A stretch of DNA of 64,000 nucleotides, taken from contig NZ_WTYD01000001.1 in the NCBI RefSeq assembly GCF_009827295.1, forward strand, positions 1,364,001 through 1,428,000. The letters run 5' to 3'. Positions 34,953 through 43,664 of this stretch are shown piece after piece (positions within the stretch are counted from its first letter, which is position 1; every line of letters starts with the position of its first letter). The position numbers were made by a program, and so were the translations under genes. The notes beneath the pieces are model-generated. The model was not told where the DNA came from. It was given only the letters and a program-made list of their open reading frames with translations, and did no database searches. The DNA is from Qipengyuania pelagi. Its GTDB lineage: Bacteria > Pseudomonadota > Alphaproteobacteria > Sphingomonadales > Sphingomonadaceae.

Positions 34953-35950
34953 TTCCCGCACGCCCGCATCACTTCGATCGCGAGTTGGCTCGCGGAGACC
35001 GCCTGTACCGCCTCGCCGCGTTTCAACCGATACCCGTCATCGGTCGCATTGAAGGCATGGGAGCGCGCCTCGCCAAGCACGCTTGCCGCGCGTTCGCCGT
35101 CCTCGCCCCCGGTCCCGAACACCACGCCGACCGCTTCCTCGCCCGCGGCCTTGGCGGCGGAGGCGAACAGGAGCGAGGCGGACGGACGGACGCCGCCGAC
35201 CGGATCGCGTTCCATCAGGCGGCAATGCCCGCCCGGCCAGGTGTCGAGGACGACGTGCTTGTCCGCTCCGGGCGAGAAATAGATCTTGCCCTGCGCCAGC
35301 GTGGTGCCGTCGCTCGCGATCTCCAGCGCGGGCTTAACCTTGCCCGACAGCTCGCCGAGAAGCGCGTAGATCGCTCCCATGTCCATGTTCTGCAAAGCAA
35401 CCAGAGTGGGCGGGCAATTGTCCGGCAGGCGCGTGAGAAAGCCCTTGAGCGCGTCAAGGCCCGAAGAATCGCAACCGATCAGGAGCGGGCGGCCGTTCCA
35501 GTCGATCGGCGGCACCGGCCCATCGTCCTTCGCGGCGGCGGCCTTGGTCAGTTCGGCTTCGCGCTCGGTCTTGATGCACTTGGCGACGTCTTCGATCACC
35601 TTCTTCATCATGTCCGGCGGGCCAACCGGTTTGGGGAAGCATCCGATCGCGCCCAGACGCTTCGCTTCCGCGGTGTCGCCCGTCCCTTCGGTCGTGCGGG
35701 TCGAGAACATGATGACCGGGAGGGGCCTTGTCGTCATGATCTCTTCGAGAAAGGCGATGCCCGACATGCCCGGCATCTCAACGTCCAGGGTCAGCACGTC
35801 GGGATGGAGCTGCGCGATCTTCTCGCGCGCTTCGTCGGCACCATCGGCCTCGCCCACCACGGTGATGTTGCGGATTTCCTCGAGAGCAGAGGTGATCAGG
35901 GTTCGCATCATGCGCGAATCGTCGACAACGAGGACTCTGGTCTCGGACAT
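34949..35950 (-). CDS. CheB-like response regulator with degenerate methylesterase domain
   Basis: The 333-residue protein has a normal receiver domain (phosphoacceptor Asp56 in LTLDVEMPGMSG; Lys107 in FPKPVG) followed by a CheB-type C-terminal domain whose catalytic residues are changed. Where the active CheB (38451 region) has GASTGG with the nucleophile Ser, this has GCDSSG (159-164), aspartate at the Ser site; where active CheB has QHM, this has QNM (187-189), asparagine for the His. The Asp of the GMGNDG box is kept (Asp284). It is therefore probably not a methylesterase. Coupled to the small helical protein downstream, 47 bases after cheW. Function unknown. Confidence 0.85.
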   Translation of the reverse strand: MSETRVLVVDDSRMMRTLITSALEEIRNITVVGEADGADEAREKIAQLHPDVLTLDVEMPGMSGIAFLEEIMTTRPLPVIMFSTRTTEGTGDTAEAKRLGAIGCFPKPVGPPDMMKKVIEDVAKCIKTEREAELTKAAAAKDDGPVPPIDWNGRPLLIGCDSSGLDALKGFLTRLPDNCPPTLVALQNMDMGAIYALLGELSGKVKPALEIASDGTTLAQGKIYFSPGADKHVVLDTWPGGHCRLMERDPVGGVRPSASLLFASAAKAAGEEAVGVVFGTGGEDGERAASVLGEARSHAFNATDDGYRLKRGEAVQAVSASQLAIEVMRACGK

Positions 35951-35997
35951 CGTTCGGTCTTTCAGTCAGTATGGGACGGGGACGGCTACGCGGGGCT

Positions 35998-36441
35998 TCA
36001 GGCCGCTTCCGCGGGCGAAGGGTTCGAAAAGGCGAGGCGGTCGAGCGCGAGGATCGAGATCACCCGGTCCTCCACCGTCGCGAGCGCCTCGAGGAAGTTG
36101 GGCGCCTGCGGATCGTGGGTGTTCGGCGGCGGTTGCAGATCGTCCTGCGAGACGGTGACGATGTCGTTCACCGCATCGGCGATGATGCCCTGCAACTGGT
36201 CGTTGATCGAGGTGACGATGATGACGTGGCGTTCGTCCGTATCGGTCAGACCCCAGCCCAGCTTGGCCTTGAGGTCGACGACCGGAAGGACCACGCCGCG
36301 CAGATTGACGACGCCGCGAACGTGCTGTTCGACATTCGGCAGAGGGGTGGTGAGCGACCAGGCGCGGATTTCGCGGATCGCCATGATGTCCATGCCAAGA
36401 GTCTGGCCGTTGATCTGGAAGGTGATGAGCTGTCGGTTCAT
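35998..36441 (-). CDS. cheW: Chemotaxis coupling protein CheW
   Basis: The 147-residue protein is a single CheW/SH3-like fold domain: LITFQINGQTLGMDIMAIREI, NVEQHVRGVVNLRGVVLPVVDL and VIIVTSINDQLQGIIADAVNDI. It links receptors to CheA. The length is typical. It is the only CheW in the window. It lies 23 bases downstream of cheY and upstream of the CheB-like gene, so one CheA-CheW set is served by this operon. Confidence 0.96.
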   Translation of the reverse strand: MNRQLITFQINGQTLGMDIMAIREIRAWSLTTPLPNVEQHVRGVVNLRGVVLPVVDLKAKLGWGLTDTDERHVIIVTSINDQLQGIIADAVNDIVTVSQDDLQPPPNTHDPQAPNFLEALATVEDRVISILALDRLAFSNPSPAEAA

Positions 36442-36464
36442 GTCGGTATCTTCGCCTTTCTGGA

Positions 36465-36827
36465 TCAGTGGAGAACGCGGCGGATCGCCACGGCGAGCTT
36501 TTCGGGATGGAAGGGCTTGACGATCCAGCCGGTGGCCCCGGCAGCGCGCGCGCGCTGCTTCTTTTCATCCGAGCTTTCGGTGGTCAGAACCAGGATCGGC
36601 ATCTCGGTGCAGCCCTTGCCGCGCACGGTTTCGATCAGCCCGAAGCCATCGAGGCGCGGCATGTTGATATCGGTGATCAGCAGGTCGGGCTGGTTTCCTT
36701 CCAGCTTCTCCAGCGCATGGACACCGTCTTCCGCCTCGACGATGTCGTAGCCGAGATCGGTGAGAGCAGCGCGCAGCAGCATCCGCATGCTGGGAGAATC
36801 ATCGACAGTGAGTATCGTCTTGGTCAC
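36465..36827 (-). CDS. cheY: Chemotaxis response regulator CheY
   Basis: The 120-residue single-domain receiver has TVDDSPSMRMLLR near the start, the phosphoacceptor Asp in LLITDINMPRLDG (residue 53) and the conserved Thr and Lys in LVLTTESSDEKKQ and IVKPFHPEK. It carries the CheA phosphoryl signal to its output. No output domain is present. In this operon it lies between cheD and cheW. Its target here is unknown because no flagellar genes are seen. Confidence 0.95.
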   Translation of the reverse strand: MTKTILTVDDSPSMRMLLRAALTDLGYDIVEAEDGVHALEKLEGNQPDLLITDINMPRLDGFGLIETVRGKGCTEMPILVLTTESSDEKKQRARAAGATGWIVKPFHPEKLAVAIRRVLH

Positions 36828-36856
36828 GGAGTGGATCCTCGTGTTTGAAATTCGGG

Positions 36857-37408
36857 TCAGAAGAATTCGACGTCGCCTTCGCTGGCGGGGGTGGGTTTTG
36901 CCACGGGGGTATTAACAACCGTTGGTGGCCCAGCGCCGGTGACGGTGCGGCAGCGGGCCATGCCGAGGCCTGCGCGAAACTCCACGCGCCGCGCGCTGAA
37001 GCCGCCGACATCCTCGCCCACCAGCGGGATCTTCTCGTCGCGCAGGAAGGTACGCGCGAAATCGATATTGGACTTGCCGATATCCTTGAACGCGCTGTGC
37101 ATCCTGGCCCCGCCGAAGATGCGCGCCTTGAGGCGATGGCGCATCGCGCCGCGCTTGAGCATCTCGTTGATGAGCACTTCCATCGCGTGGATGCCGTAGC
37201 GCTGGAGATTGCCGGGGTTGTGATCCGATCCGGCGGCGAGGAGATAGTGGTTCAGGCCCCCGACGCGTTCGACGGGATCGTAGAAGCAGCAGGCCACGCA
37301 GCTGCCGAGAATGGTGGTCAGCACCACGTCGGCATCGCCACTGACCCGCGCCTCTCCCTGCGCGACGGTGATCTTGCGGAAATCGTCCCGGCGAGAAAGC
37401 GTGCTCAT
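36857..37408 (-). CDS. cheD: Chemoreceptor glutamine deamidase CheD
   Basis: The 183-residue enzyme deamidates receptor glutamines. The catalytic Cys37 lies in LGSCVACCFYDP and His54 in GLNHYLLA. The ATG at 37408 overlaps the cheB stop (ATGA), which settles the start. The C-terminal 25 residues (VNTPVAKPTPASEGDVEFF) are Pro-rich and variable. It is co-translated with cheB, so receptor demethylation and deamidation are supplied together. Confidence 0.94.
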   Translation of the reverse strand: MSTLSRRDDFRKITVAQGEARVSGDADVVLTTILGSCVACCFYDPVERVGGLNHYLLAAGSDHNPGNLQRYGIHAMEVLINEMLKRGAMRHRLKARIFGGARMHSAFKDIGKSNIDFARTFLRDEKIPLVGEDVGGFSARRVEFRAGLGMARCRTVTGAGPPTVVNTPVAKPTPASEGDVEFF

Positions 37409-38451
37409 GCCCGGCACCATTCGAGAGCGCGCGCACCGATTCGGCGCAGGGGCAATTGTTCGGTCACCGCGCCGCATGCGAAGGCTTCGGCGGGCATTCC
37501 GTAGACGATGCTGCTGGCCTGATCCTGACCCAGCGTCATCGCACCGGCGTTGCGCATGGCAAGCAGGCCCTTCGCGCCATCATTGCCCATGCCCGTCAGG
37601 ATCATGCCGAGCGCATTGGCGCCGGCGAAGCGTGCCAGCGAATGGAACAGGCGATCGACCGAGGGGCGATGGCCGTTCATCTTGTCTCCTTCGATCAACC
37701 GGCAATGCAACCTCGACGGATCGCCCGCGATTTCGAGATGCTGGAGGCCGCCGGGTGCAAGATACACCTTGCCGGGCGCCAGCACCGCGCCCGGACGCGC
37801 TTCTTCCACGCTCGGCGGGCAAAGGCGATCAAGCCGGTCCGCGAAGCTCTTGGTGAAGCTTTCCGGCATATGCTGGACGATGACGGTGGGCGGGCAATCG
37901 ACGGGGAAATTGCGGAGCAATTCGATCAGCGTTTCGACGCCGCCGGTAGAAGCGCCGATTCCGATCACGCTGCGATCGCGGGCGCGATAGGTCGTCGCGG
38001 CCTTGGCCTGCGCCGGGCTCTGTACTCTCGCTGCTCGGTTCCCGAATCCGGGCGAGGTGCGAGCCTTCGCGGCGGTGAAGACCAGATCGACGAGCGAGGA
38101 CTTGCCTGCTTCGCCCCGCAGGGAGAGATCGCGCTTGTCGAAGCAACCGATGGCACCGATTTCGAGCGCGGTGAGGCTGGCCTCGGCGCCCTCGCTGGTC
38201 AGGGAAGATACCATGACCACCGGCGTCGGGCGCAGGGTCATGATCCGTTCGAGGAATTCGAGCCCGGACATCCCGTCCATTTCGATATCGAGAGTCACGA
38301 CATCCGGGTCGAGCGCCTTGATCATCTGGCGCGCTTCCTGCGCGCTGGAGGCGATACCGACGACCGAAATCGCGTCCGAACCCTCCAGCTCGCGGCTGAC
38401 GAGCTGCTGCATCGTCCGGGAATCGTCGACCACGAGAGCGCGAACAGTCAT
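37405..38451 (-). CDS. cheB: Chemotaxis protein-glutamate methylesterase CheB (canonical)
   Basis: The 348-residue protein has an N-terminal receiver (phosphoacceptor Asp55 in VTLDIEMDGMSG) and a C-terminal methylesterase with the full triad: Ser168 in IGASTGG, His194 in VQHMPES and Asp291 in GMGNDGA. It removes receptor methyl groups when phosphorylated by CheA. The ATG overlaps the cheR stop by one base. The contrast with the degenerate copy at 34949-35950 is clear. It is upstream of cheD. Confidence 0.96.
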   Translation of the reverse strand: MTVRALVVDDSRTMQQLVSRELEGSDAISVVGIASSAQEARQMIKALDPDVVTLDIEMDGMSGLEFLERIMTLRPTPVVMVSSLTSEGAEASLTALEIGAIGCFDKRDLSLRGEAGKSSLVDLVFTAAKARTSPGFGNRAARVQSPAQAKAATTYRARDRSVIGIGASTGGVETLIELLRNFPVDCPPTVIVQHMPESFTKSFADRLDRLCPPSVEEARPGAVLAPGKVYLAPGGLQHLEIAGDPSRLHCRLIEGDKMNGHRPSVDRLFHSLARFAGANALGMILTGMGNDGAKGLLAMRNAGAMTLGQDQASSIVYGMPAEAFACGAVTEQLPLRRIGARALEWCRA

Positions 38452-39320
38452 TAGGCGACCTTCCGGTAAGATGTGCGTCCGACGATTTCGAACCGCGGAG
38501 CGACGCTGGGATCGAGCCGCTCCGAATGGCCGATGCACAGCAGACCACCCAAAGCGAGACGATCGGCCAGACGCGCCTGCAATTTCGCCTTGGTGGGACC
38601 GTCAAAATAGATCATCACGTTGCGGCAGAAGATCGCATCGAACATCGTTCGGATCGGCCAGTCACCGAGGAGATTGAGCGAATTGAACGTGATCGCATCG
38701 CGCAGCATGGAATCGACCTGGAACTGGTCGCCCGGCTTCTTCTTCAGCCACGTCTTCGCCAGCGGCGCGGGCACCGGCTCCACCGTCTGCGCACAATAGA
38801 TGCCCTCCCTCGCCCCGGCCAGCGCGCTGGCGGAGATATCGGTGGCGAGCATACGGAAATCCTGGGCCAGGAGCTTGCCCGTCTTCGTCCGGTCGCTGCC
38901 GAACATGGCCATCAGCCAGCTATAGGGCTCCTCCCCGCTCGAACAGGCCGCCGACCACAGGCGAACGCGCCCTCGCCCTTCCAGCCGCGCTTTCAGATCG
39001 GGCCAGGCGAGCGTGTTGAAATCCTCGAAGTGATGCCCCTCGCGAAAGAAGAAGGTGTGATTGGTCGTCAGCGCATCGATCATCCGATTGCGCTCGACGG
39101 GATCGTTCTCGATCCTTTGCAGGTATTCTGCCACGCTGCCGAGCCCGCACGCGCGCACACGCGGGGCGAGGCGACCATAGACGAGCTGCATTTTCGAGTC
39201 GGGCAGCAGGATGCCGACCTCGCGATAGGCGAGGTCCGCTACCGCGCGGTGATCCGCCGCGTCGAAGGCGAATTCCCGTCCACGCTGGGTTGGCTCGGCT
39301 GGCTGGGCCATCGCGCTCAT
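38451..39320 (-). CDS. cheR: Chemotaxis protein methyltransferase CheR
   Basis: The 289-residue enzyme methylates receptor glutamates from S-adenosylmethionine. It has the N-terminal helical CheR domain and the Rossmann domain with RVRLWSAACSSGEEPYSWLM and FDAIFCRNVMIYFDG, the expected SAM-binding residues. The start is an ATG overlapping the cheA stop (ATGA). The C-terminal beta-subdomain is present. It is followed by cheB. Confidence 0.96.
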   Translation of the reverse strand: MSAMAQPAEPTQRGREFAFDAADHRAVADLAYREVGILLPDSKMQLVYGRLAPRVRACGLGSVAEYLQRIENDPVERNRMIDALTTNHTFFFREGHHFEDFNTLAWPDLKARLEGRGRVRLWSAACSSGEEPYSWLMAMFGSDRTKTGKLLAQDFRMLATDISASALAGAREGIYCAQTVEPVPAPLAKTWLKKKPGDQFQVDSMLRDAITFNSLNLLGDWPIRTMFDAIFCRNVMIYFDGPTKAKLQARLADRLALGGLLCIGHSERLDPSVAPRFEIVGRTSYRKVA

Positions 39321-41608
39321 GCCGCGCTCGCAAGGCTGGGCGTGCCGCGCATGTCGCGATGCGATGCGACCAGTTCATGCGCATCGACGATGAGGGCGAC
39401 CTTCCCGTTGCCGAGGATCGTGGCCCCCGCCACGCCGTCGATCGGCTGGAAATTGGCTTCCAGACTCTTGACCACGACCTGGCGCTGATCGTTGATCGCA
39501 TCGACCATCAGGGCGACCTGGCCCTTGTCGCTGTCGACCACGACGAGGACGCAATCGGACGGATTGCGCGGTTTGTCATCGACCTTCAGCGCGTGGGCGA
39601 CCGACACGATCGGCACATAGCTTCCGCGCACGTTGAGCAGATGGTCGGAGCGACCATAGGCTTCGATCGTATCCGCAGTAGGACGTACGTTCTCGACGAC
39701 ATGCGAGAGCGGTATCACCATCGTCTGGTCGCCGACCGTCACGACCATACCGTCCAAGACGGCCAGCGTGAGCGGGAGGCTGAGCGAGAACGTCGAGCCC
39801 TTACCCGGTTCGGAAGAGATCGCGATCCGGCCGCCGAGCGCCTGAATGTTCTTGCGCACGACGTCCATGCCCACGCCGCGACCCGAAATGCTCGAGACGA
39901 CTTCGGCGGTGGAGAATCCGGGGGCGAAGATGAGCTGATCGATTTCCTCGTCGCTCAGCACGGCATCGCTATGTACGATCCCGCGTTCGATGGCGCGTTC
40001 GCGAACCTTGGCGCGATTGATCCCGCGACCGTCGTCGCTCACCGCGATGACGATACGACCGGACTGGTGCGTTGCGGAGAGGCGGATCAGCCCTTCTGCG
40101 CTCTTGCCCGCTTCGATCCGGCCCTCGGTGCTTTCCAGCCCGTGATCGACAGCATTGCGGATAAGATGCGTCAGCGGTTCGCCGATGCGCTCGATGACGG
40201 TCTTGTCGACTTCCGTCATCTCGCCTTCGAATTCGATGCGGACCTTCTTCTTCGTTTCCGCCTCGAGATCGCGGATGAGGCGCGGAATGCGGCTGTAGAC
40301 CGTCTTCATCGGCTGCGCGCGGATCGCCATCGTCGATTCCTGCAAGTCGCGCGTCAGCAGTTCGAGATCGGCCAGTTCGTCGGCATGGGCGGCGTTACGA
40401 TCCAGCAGTCGCTGGGACAGCATGGCCTGTGTGATGACCAGCTCGCCGACGAGGTTCACCAGACGGTCGAGCCGATCGAGATCGACGCGGATGGTCTGCG
40501 AAACCGGAGCCGCAGCCGGTTTTTCCACGGCGCGGGGCGGAGCCGGAGGAGCGGGCGCAGCGACAGGTTCGGATGCTTTTGCGGCCGCGGGTGCCTGTTC
40601 CGTTTCAGGCGAAGGGACAGGGGCGGGAACGGGTTCTGGAACCACCACGGGCTCGACCGGCGCATCGGGCAGCGGTTCGGCCTGGACAGTCGGGCTTTCG
40701 AGGACTGGCTGCTCCGGCGCGGAAGGCTGCGCAAGCGGTGTGAGCGTGTAGCAATCGGGCTCGAAAAATTCGAACACCGAACGAATCTCGTCTTCCGCGA
40801 GGGCCGAGGGAAGCACCATCGTCCAGCGCAGATAACCGAGCGAGGCATCAAGCGCTTCGAGCTGAGGGAGGCTATCGGTGTGACAGCATCGGTTCACGGC
40901 GCCCAGACCATGCAATTCGCGCAATACGAGCAGGGGTTCGCCGCCATTGGCGAAGGCCCGCGCGCCGGGCGCATATTCGAGCAGCCAGCCGCCAGCCTCC
41001 GCTACCCCACTATCGGGGGCGCTCACTTCAGGCTCGCTCTCGACGGTGGTTTCGGTGCTGGCTGCGACGGAAAGATCGTCCGTTTCGCTCTGCGACGCGC
41101 CGAAATCGGGCAGGTCTAGCATAGCCATCAGGTCGTCGAAATCGTCGCCGCCAGCCGATGCGCCGGTTTCCGGGGCAGTCGGTTCGGACGGTGTCTCGGC
41201 CTGAGCCGGTTCGGGCACTGCGGGCTCCGGCGTTCCCTCGCACCGCGCGATCAATTGGCCGATCATGGCCGCATCGTCAGGCGCGTCGCTATGGCTTCTG
41301 GCACTCGCTACGTGGTCCGACAGAATATCGAAGGCCCGGACGAGCAGCGACAGCAGATCGTCATCGAGAGCGATCTTGCCCGAGCGCACCAGATCGAGCA
41401 GCGATTCGAATTCGTGCGCGTATTTCTGAAGGCGCTCCAATCCGAAGGCGCCCGCGCCTCCCTTGATCGAGTGTACGTGACGGAAGATCGTGTTGATCGT
41501 CTCGGGATCCTGCTCGTCGCCGTTCAATTCGGCGAAACAGGATTCCAACCCGGCCAGCCCTTCCTCGCATTCCTGGAAGAAGATCGCCTCGATTTCATTC
41601 ATGTCCAT
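39317..41608 (-). CDS. cheA: Chemotaxis histidine kinase CheA
   Basis: The 763-residue kinase has the P1 phosphotransfer domain (His46 in RHVHSIKGGAGAFG), a P2-like region (about residues 200-300), a long Pro/Glu-rich linker of about 60 residues, dimerisation helices, the ATPase domain (LTHLIRNAVDHGLES, GRGVGMDVVRKN) and a C-terminal CheW-like domain. It is complete. It autophosphorylates and passes phosphate to CheY and CheB. It lies between the STAS gene and cheR. The start MDMNEIEAIFFQECEEGL is standard. Confidence 0.96.
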   Translation of the reverse strand: MDMNEIEAIFFQECEEGLAGLESCFAELNGDEQDPETINTIFRHVHSIKGGAGAFGLERLQKYAHEFESLLDLVRSGKIALDDDLLSLLVRAFDILSDHVASARSHSDAPDDAAMIGQLIARCEGTPEPAVPEPAQAETPSEPTAPETGASAGGDDFDDLMAMLDLPDFGASQSETDDLSVAASTETTVESEPEVSAPDSGVAEAGGWLLEYAPGARAFANGGEPLLVLRELHGLGAVNRCCHTDSLPQLEALDASLGYLRWTMVLPSALAEDEIRSVFEFFEPDCYTLTPLAQPSAPEQPVLESPTVQAEPLPDAPVEPVVVPEPVPAPVPSPETEQAPAAAKASEPVAAPAPPAPPRAVEKPAAAPVSQTIRVDLDRLDRLVNLVGELVITQAMLSQRLLDRNAAHADELADLELLTRDLQESTMAIRAQPMKTVYSRIPRLIRDLEAETKKKVRIEFEGEMTEVDKTVIERIGEPLTHLIRNAVDHGLESTEGRIEAGKSAEGLIRLSATHQSGRIVIAVSDDGRGINRAKVRERAIERGIVHSDAVLSDEEIDQLIFAPGFSTAEVVSSISGRGVGMDVVRKNIQALGGRIAISSEPGKGSTFSLSLPLTLAVLDGMVVTVGDQTMVIPLSHVVENVRPTADTIEAYGRSDHLLNVRGSYVPIVSVAHALKVDDKPRNPSDCVLVVVDSDKGQVALMVDAINDQRQVVVKSLEANFQPIDGVAGATILGNGKVALIVDAHELVASHRDMRGTPSLASAA

Positions 41609-41624
41609 TTTTCAAATCCCTCGA

Positions 41625-41888
41625 TCAATGGACGACGAGATCGTCGAGACCGGCAAGGTCGGCCATGTCCGCCAGCCGATTGCTGCACGGGTCGACGCTG
41701 AACGACAGCCCCGCAGCAATTGCGGACGCTCGGGCTGCGAGCAGGACCTGGAGACCGGCCAGGCCGATGCGCTCCACCTGCCCGCCATCAATGGCGACCG
41801 GTTCCTTCGCGTTGATCCGTTCGATGACGGCTTGCGCCAGTCGTTCGGCTTCTCCGACGGTGATGTTCGATGGCAATTCAAGCGACAT
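41625..41888 (-). CDS. STAS domain protein in the chemotaxis operon
   Basis: The 87-residue protein is a lone STAS/anti-sigma antagonist-like domain (LELPSNITVGEAERLAQAV, VAIDGGQVERIGLAGLQVLLAA). The loop expected to bear the phosphorylated Ser/Thr reads QVERIGLAGL, with no Ser, so regulation by serine phosphorylation is unlikely. Small STAS proteins occur in some alphaproteobacterial che operons, where they are linked to CheA or receptors. It lies between the MCP gene and cheA, 16 bases before cheA. Confidence 0.85.
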   Translation of the reverse strand: MSLELPSNITVGEAERLAQAVIERINAKEPVAIDGGQVERIGLAGLQVLLAARASAIAAGLSFSVDPCSNRLADMADLAGLDDLVVH

Positions 41889-41936
41889 CGCTTCTTTCCT
41901 GGGCTTGAGTGCAGCGTGAGCGGGTAACCGAAAGGA

Positions 41937-43382
41937 TCAGAATTCCGACCAATCGTCCTCGGCGAGCATCGCGCCGCCACCGCCACCGCCAGCAGCCACG
42001 CGCTTGGGCGCAACCGACGCTTCCTGCCGGGGCGCGGGTTCGGCTCGCGTGGCGCTTGCCGCGCGCGCCTGGAGGCGGTGCACCGGGTTGGCCGGCACAC
42101 TGCTGCCCTTGCCGTCGCGCACACGGAACTGCGCGATCTTCTGGTTGAGCGTTTCGGCTTCCTCGGCCAGGCTGCGTGCCGCCGCGGTCGCTTCTTCCAC
42201 CATCGCCGCGTTCTGCTGAGTCACCCCATCCATCTCGCTGACAGCGGTGTTGACTTGCTGGAGCCCGGTCGACTGCTGCTTGGCGGAGGCCGCGATGGTC
42301 CCGACCAGATCGGAAATCTCGGCGATGCGGCCGATGATCCGTTCGAGCGCCTGGCCCGTTTCGCTGACCAGAGCGACCCCATGTTCGACCTGATCGGTCG
42401 AAGCGGTGATCTTTTCCTTCACGTCCTTGGCCGCTTCCGCCGAACGCTGGGCCAGGGCCCGGACTTCCGACGCGACGACGGCGAACCCCTTGCCGGCATC
42501 GCCGGCGCGAGCCGCTTCAACGCCTGCGTTGAGAGCAAGGAGATTGGTCTGGAACGCGATCCCGTCGATCACGCTGATGATTTCGCTGATTTCGTTCGAG
42601 GCGCGCTCGATACCGTTCATCGATTCCACCGCACGGCGCACGACTTCGCCCGAGCGTTCGGCATCGCCGCGCGTTTCGCTGACGATGCTGTCGGCGCGGC
42701 TCGCGCCTTCTGCGGTTTCCCGGACGGTGCCGGTGATCTCATCCATGGCGGCGGCGGTTTGTTCGAGGCTGGCCGCCTGCTGTTCGGTCCGCTGCGACAG
42801 GTCATCCGATGCCTGACGGATGTCGCTGGCGCCGTTGCCGATCCCGTTGGCGGCTTCCATCACGCTCGCCATGACCTCGCTGAGCGAATCGATCGCGCCG
42901 TTGAAGTCCGAACGCAATTGCTCGTAATCGCGCGGGAAGGGCTCTTCGATGCGGCACGTAAGATCGCTCTTCGCCAGGCGCGAAAGCCCATCGCCTAGCG
43001 CACCGACGATCTGCTGCTGTGCTTCGGCTGCATCGCGCACCTGTTCGCCATGCTGGCGGAAGGTGTCCATCGCCTTAGTCATGCGGCCGACACAGTCGGT
43101 ATATTGCGTACGCTCGATCGGGCTGGAAAGATCGCCGGCGGCAAGGCCTTCCATCCTCACGACGGTGTCGACGTAGGGATCGCAAACGATCTTCTTGAAG
43201 GCGAAGCCGAGGGCAATGGTCATCACGACCGCAATGGTCTCCGCAGTCAGGACGGCAGCGGATACCGTTTCGTTTGACAGGATCGTCAACAGGAACGGGA
43301 TCGCCGAAAGCAAGGCGAAGACCGCAATCATGACGTCGAATTTCCGCCGGATAGGCGCTTGCTCGCGAAACCAGGTAACCAT
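41937..43382 (-). CDS. Methyl-accepting chemotaxis protein lacking a periplasmic sensor
   Basis: The 481-residue receptor begins MVTWFREQAPIRRKFDVMIA with two adjacent membrane segments (about 17-36 and 44-63) separated by only a few residues, so there is no periplasmic ligand domain. It then has a HAMP linker and the signalling hairpin with the conserved tip IDGIAFQTNLLALNAGVEAA. The C-terminus ends in DDWSEF, a pattern like the W-x-x-F tail that binds CheR or CheB in other receptors. It may sense through the membrane, the HAMP or cytosolic partners. It starts the che operon. Confidence 0.9.
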   Translation of the reverse strand: MVTWFREQAPIRRKFDVMIAVFALLSAIPFLLTILSNETVSAAVLTAETIAVVMTIALGFAFKKIVCDPYVDTVVRMEGLAAGDLSSPIERTQYTDCVGRMTKAMDTFRQHGEQVRDAAEAQQQIVGALGDGLSRLAKSDLTCRIEEPFPRDYEQLRSDFNGAIDSLSEVMASVMEAANGIGNGASDIRQASDDLSQRTEQQAASLEQTAAAMDEITGTVRETAEGASRADSIVSETRGDAERSGEVVRRAVESMNGIERASNEISEIISVIDGIAFQTNLLALNAGVEAARAGDAGKGFAVVASEVRALAQRSAEAAKDVKEKITASTDQVEHGVALVSETGQALERIIGRIAEISDLVGTIAASAKQQSTGLQQVNTAVSEMDGVTQQNAAMVEEATAAARSLAEEAETLNQKIAQFRVRDGKGSSVPANPVHRLQARAASATRAEPAPRQEASVAPKRVAAGGGGGGAMLAEDDWSEF

Positions 43383-43664
43383 ATTCGAGCATCCTAAATC
43401 GATCGGCAGGGCCGAAAGGTGAGGGGTGAATGCCGGACGATTACGCATTATGCGCTAAATTAAAGTTAACGACCCGGATGCTGACAAAAACCGCCGGAAT
43501 TCAAGTCGCCTCACCCCCTCGCTCACGCACAGTCAAACGCAGTCAGGATTTGCGCGAAGGCGCGTTGGCGCATCTGCTGGCGCAATCATTCGAAGGGAAT
43601 TGCGCAGCGTCGGGCGGAATAGTTGAACCATCTCTTCCCACGATTACCAAGCATTAACCAAAAA

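Noticed and set aside
39290..41119. Long open frame on the plus strand opposite cheA
   Set aside because: GC-rich antisense shadow of CheA without any recognisable motif.
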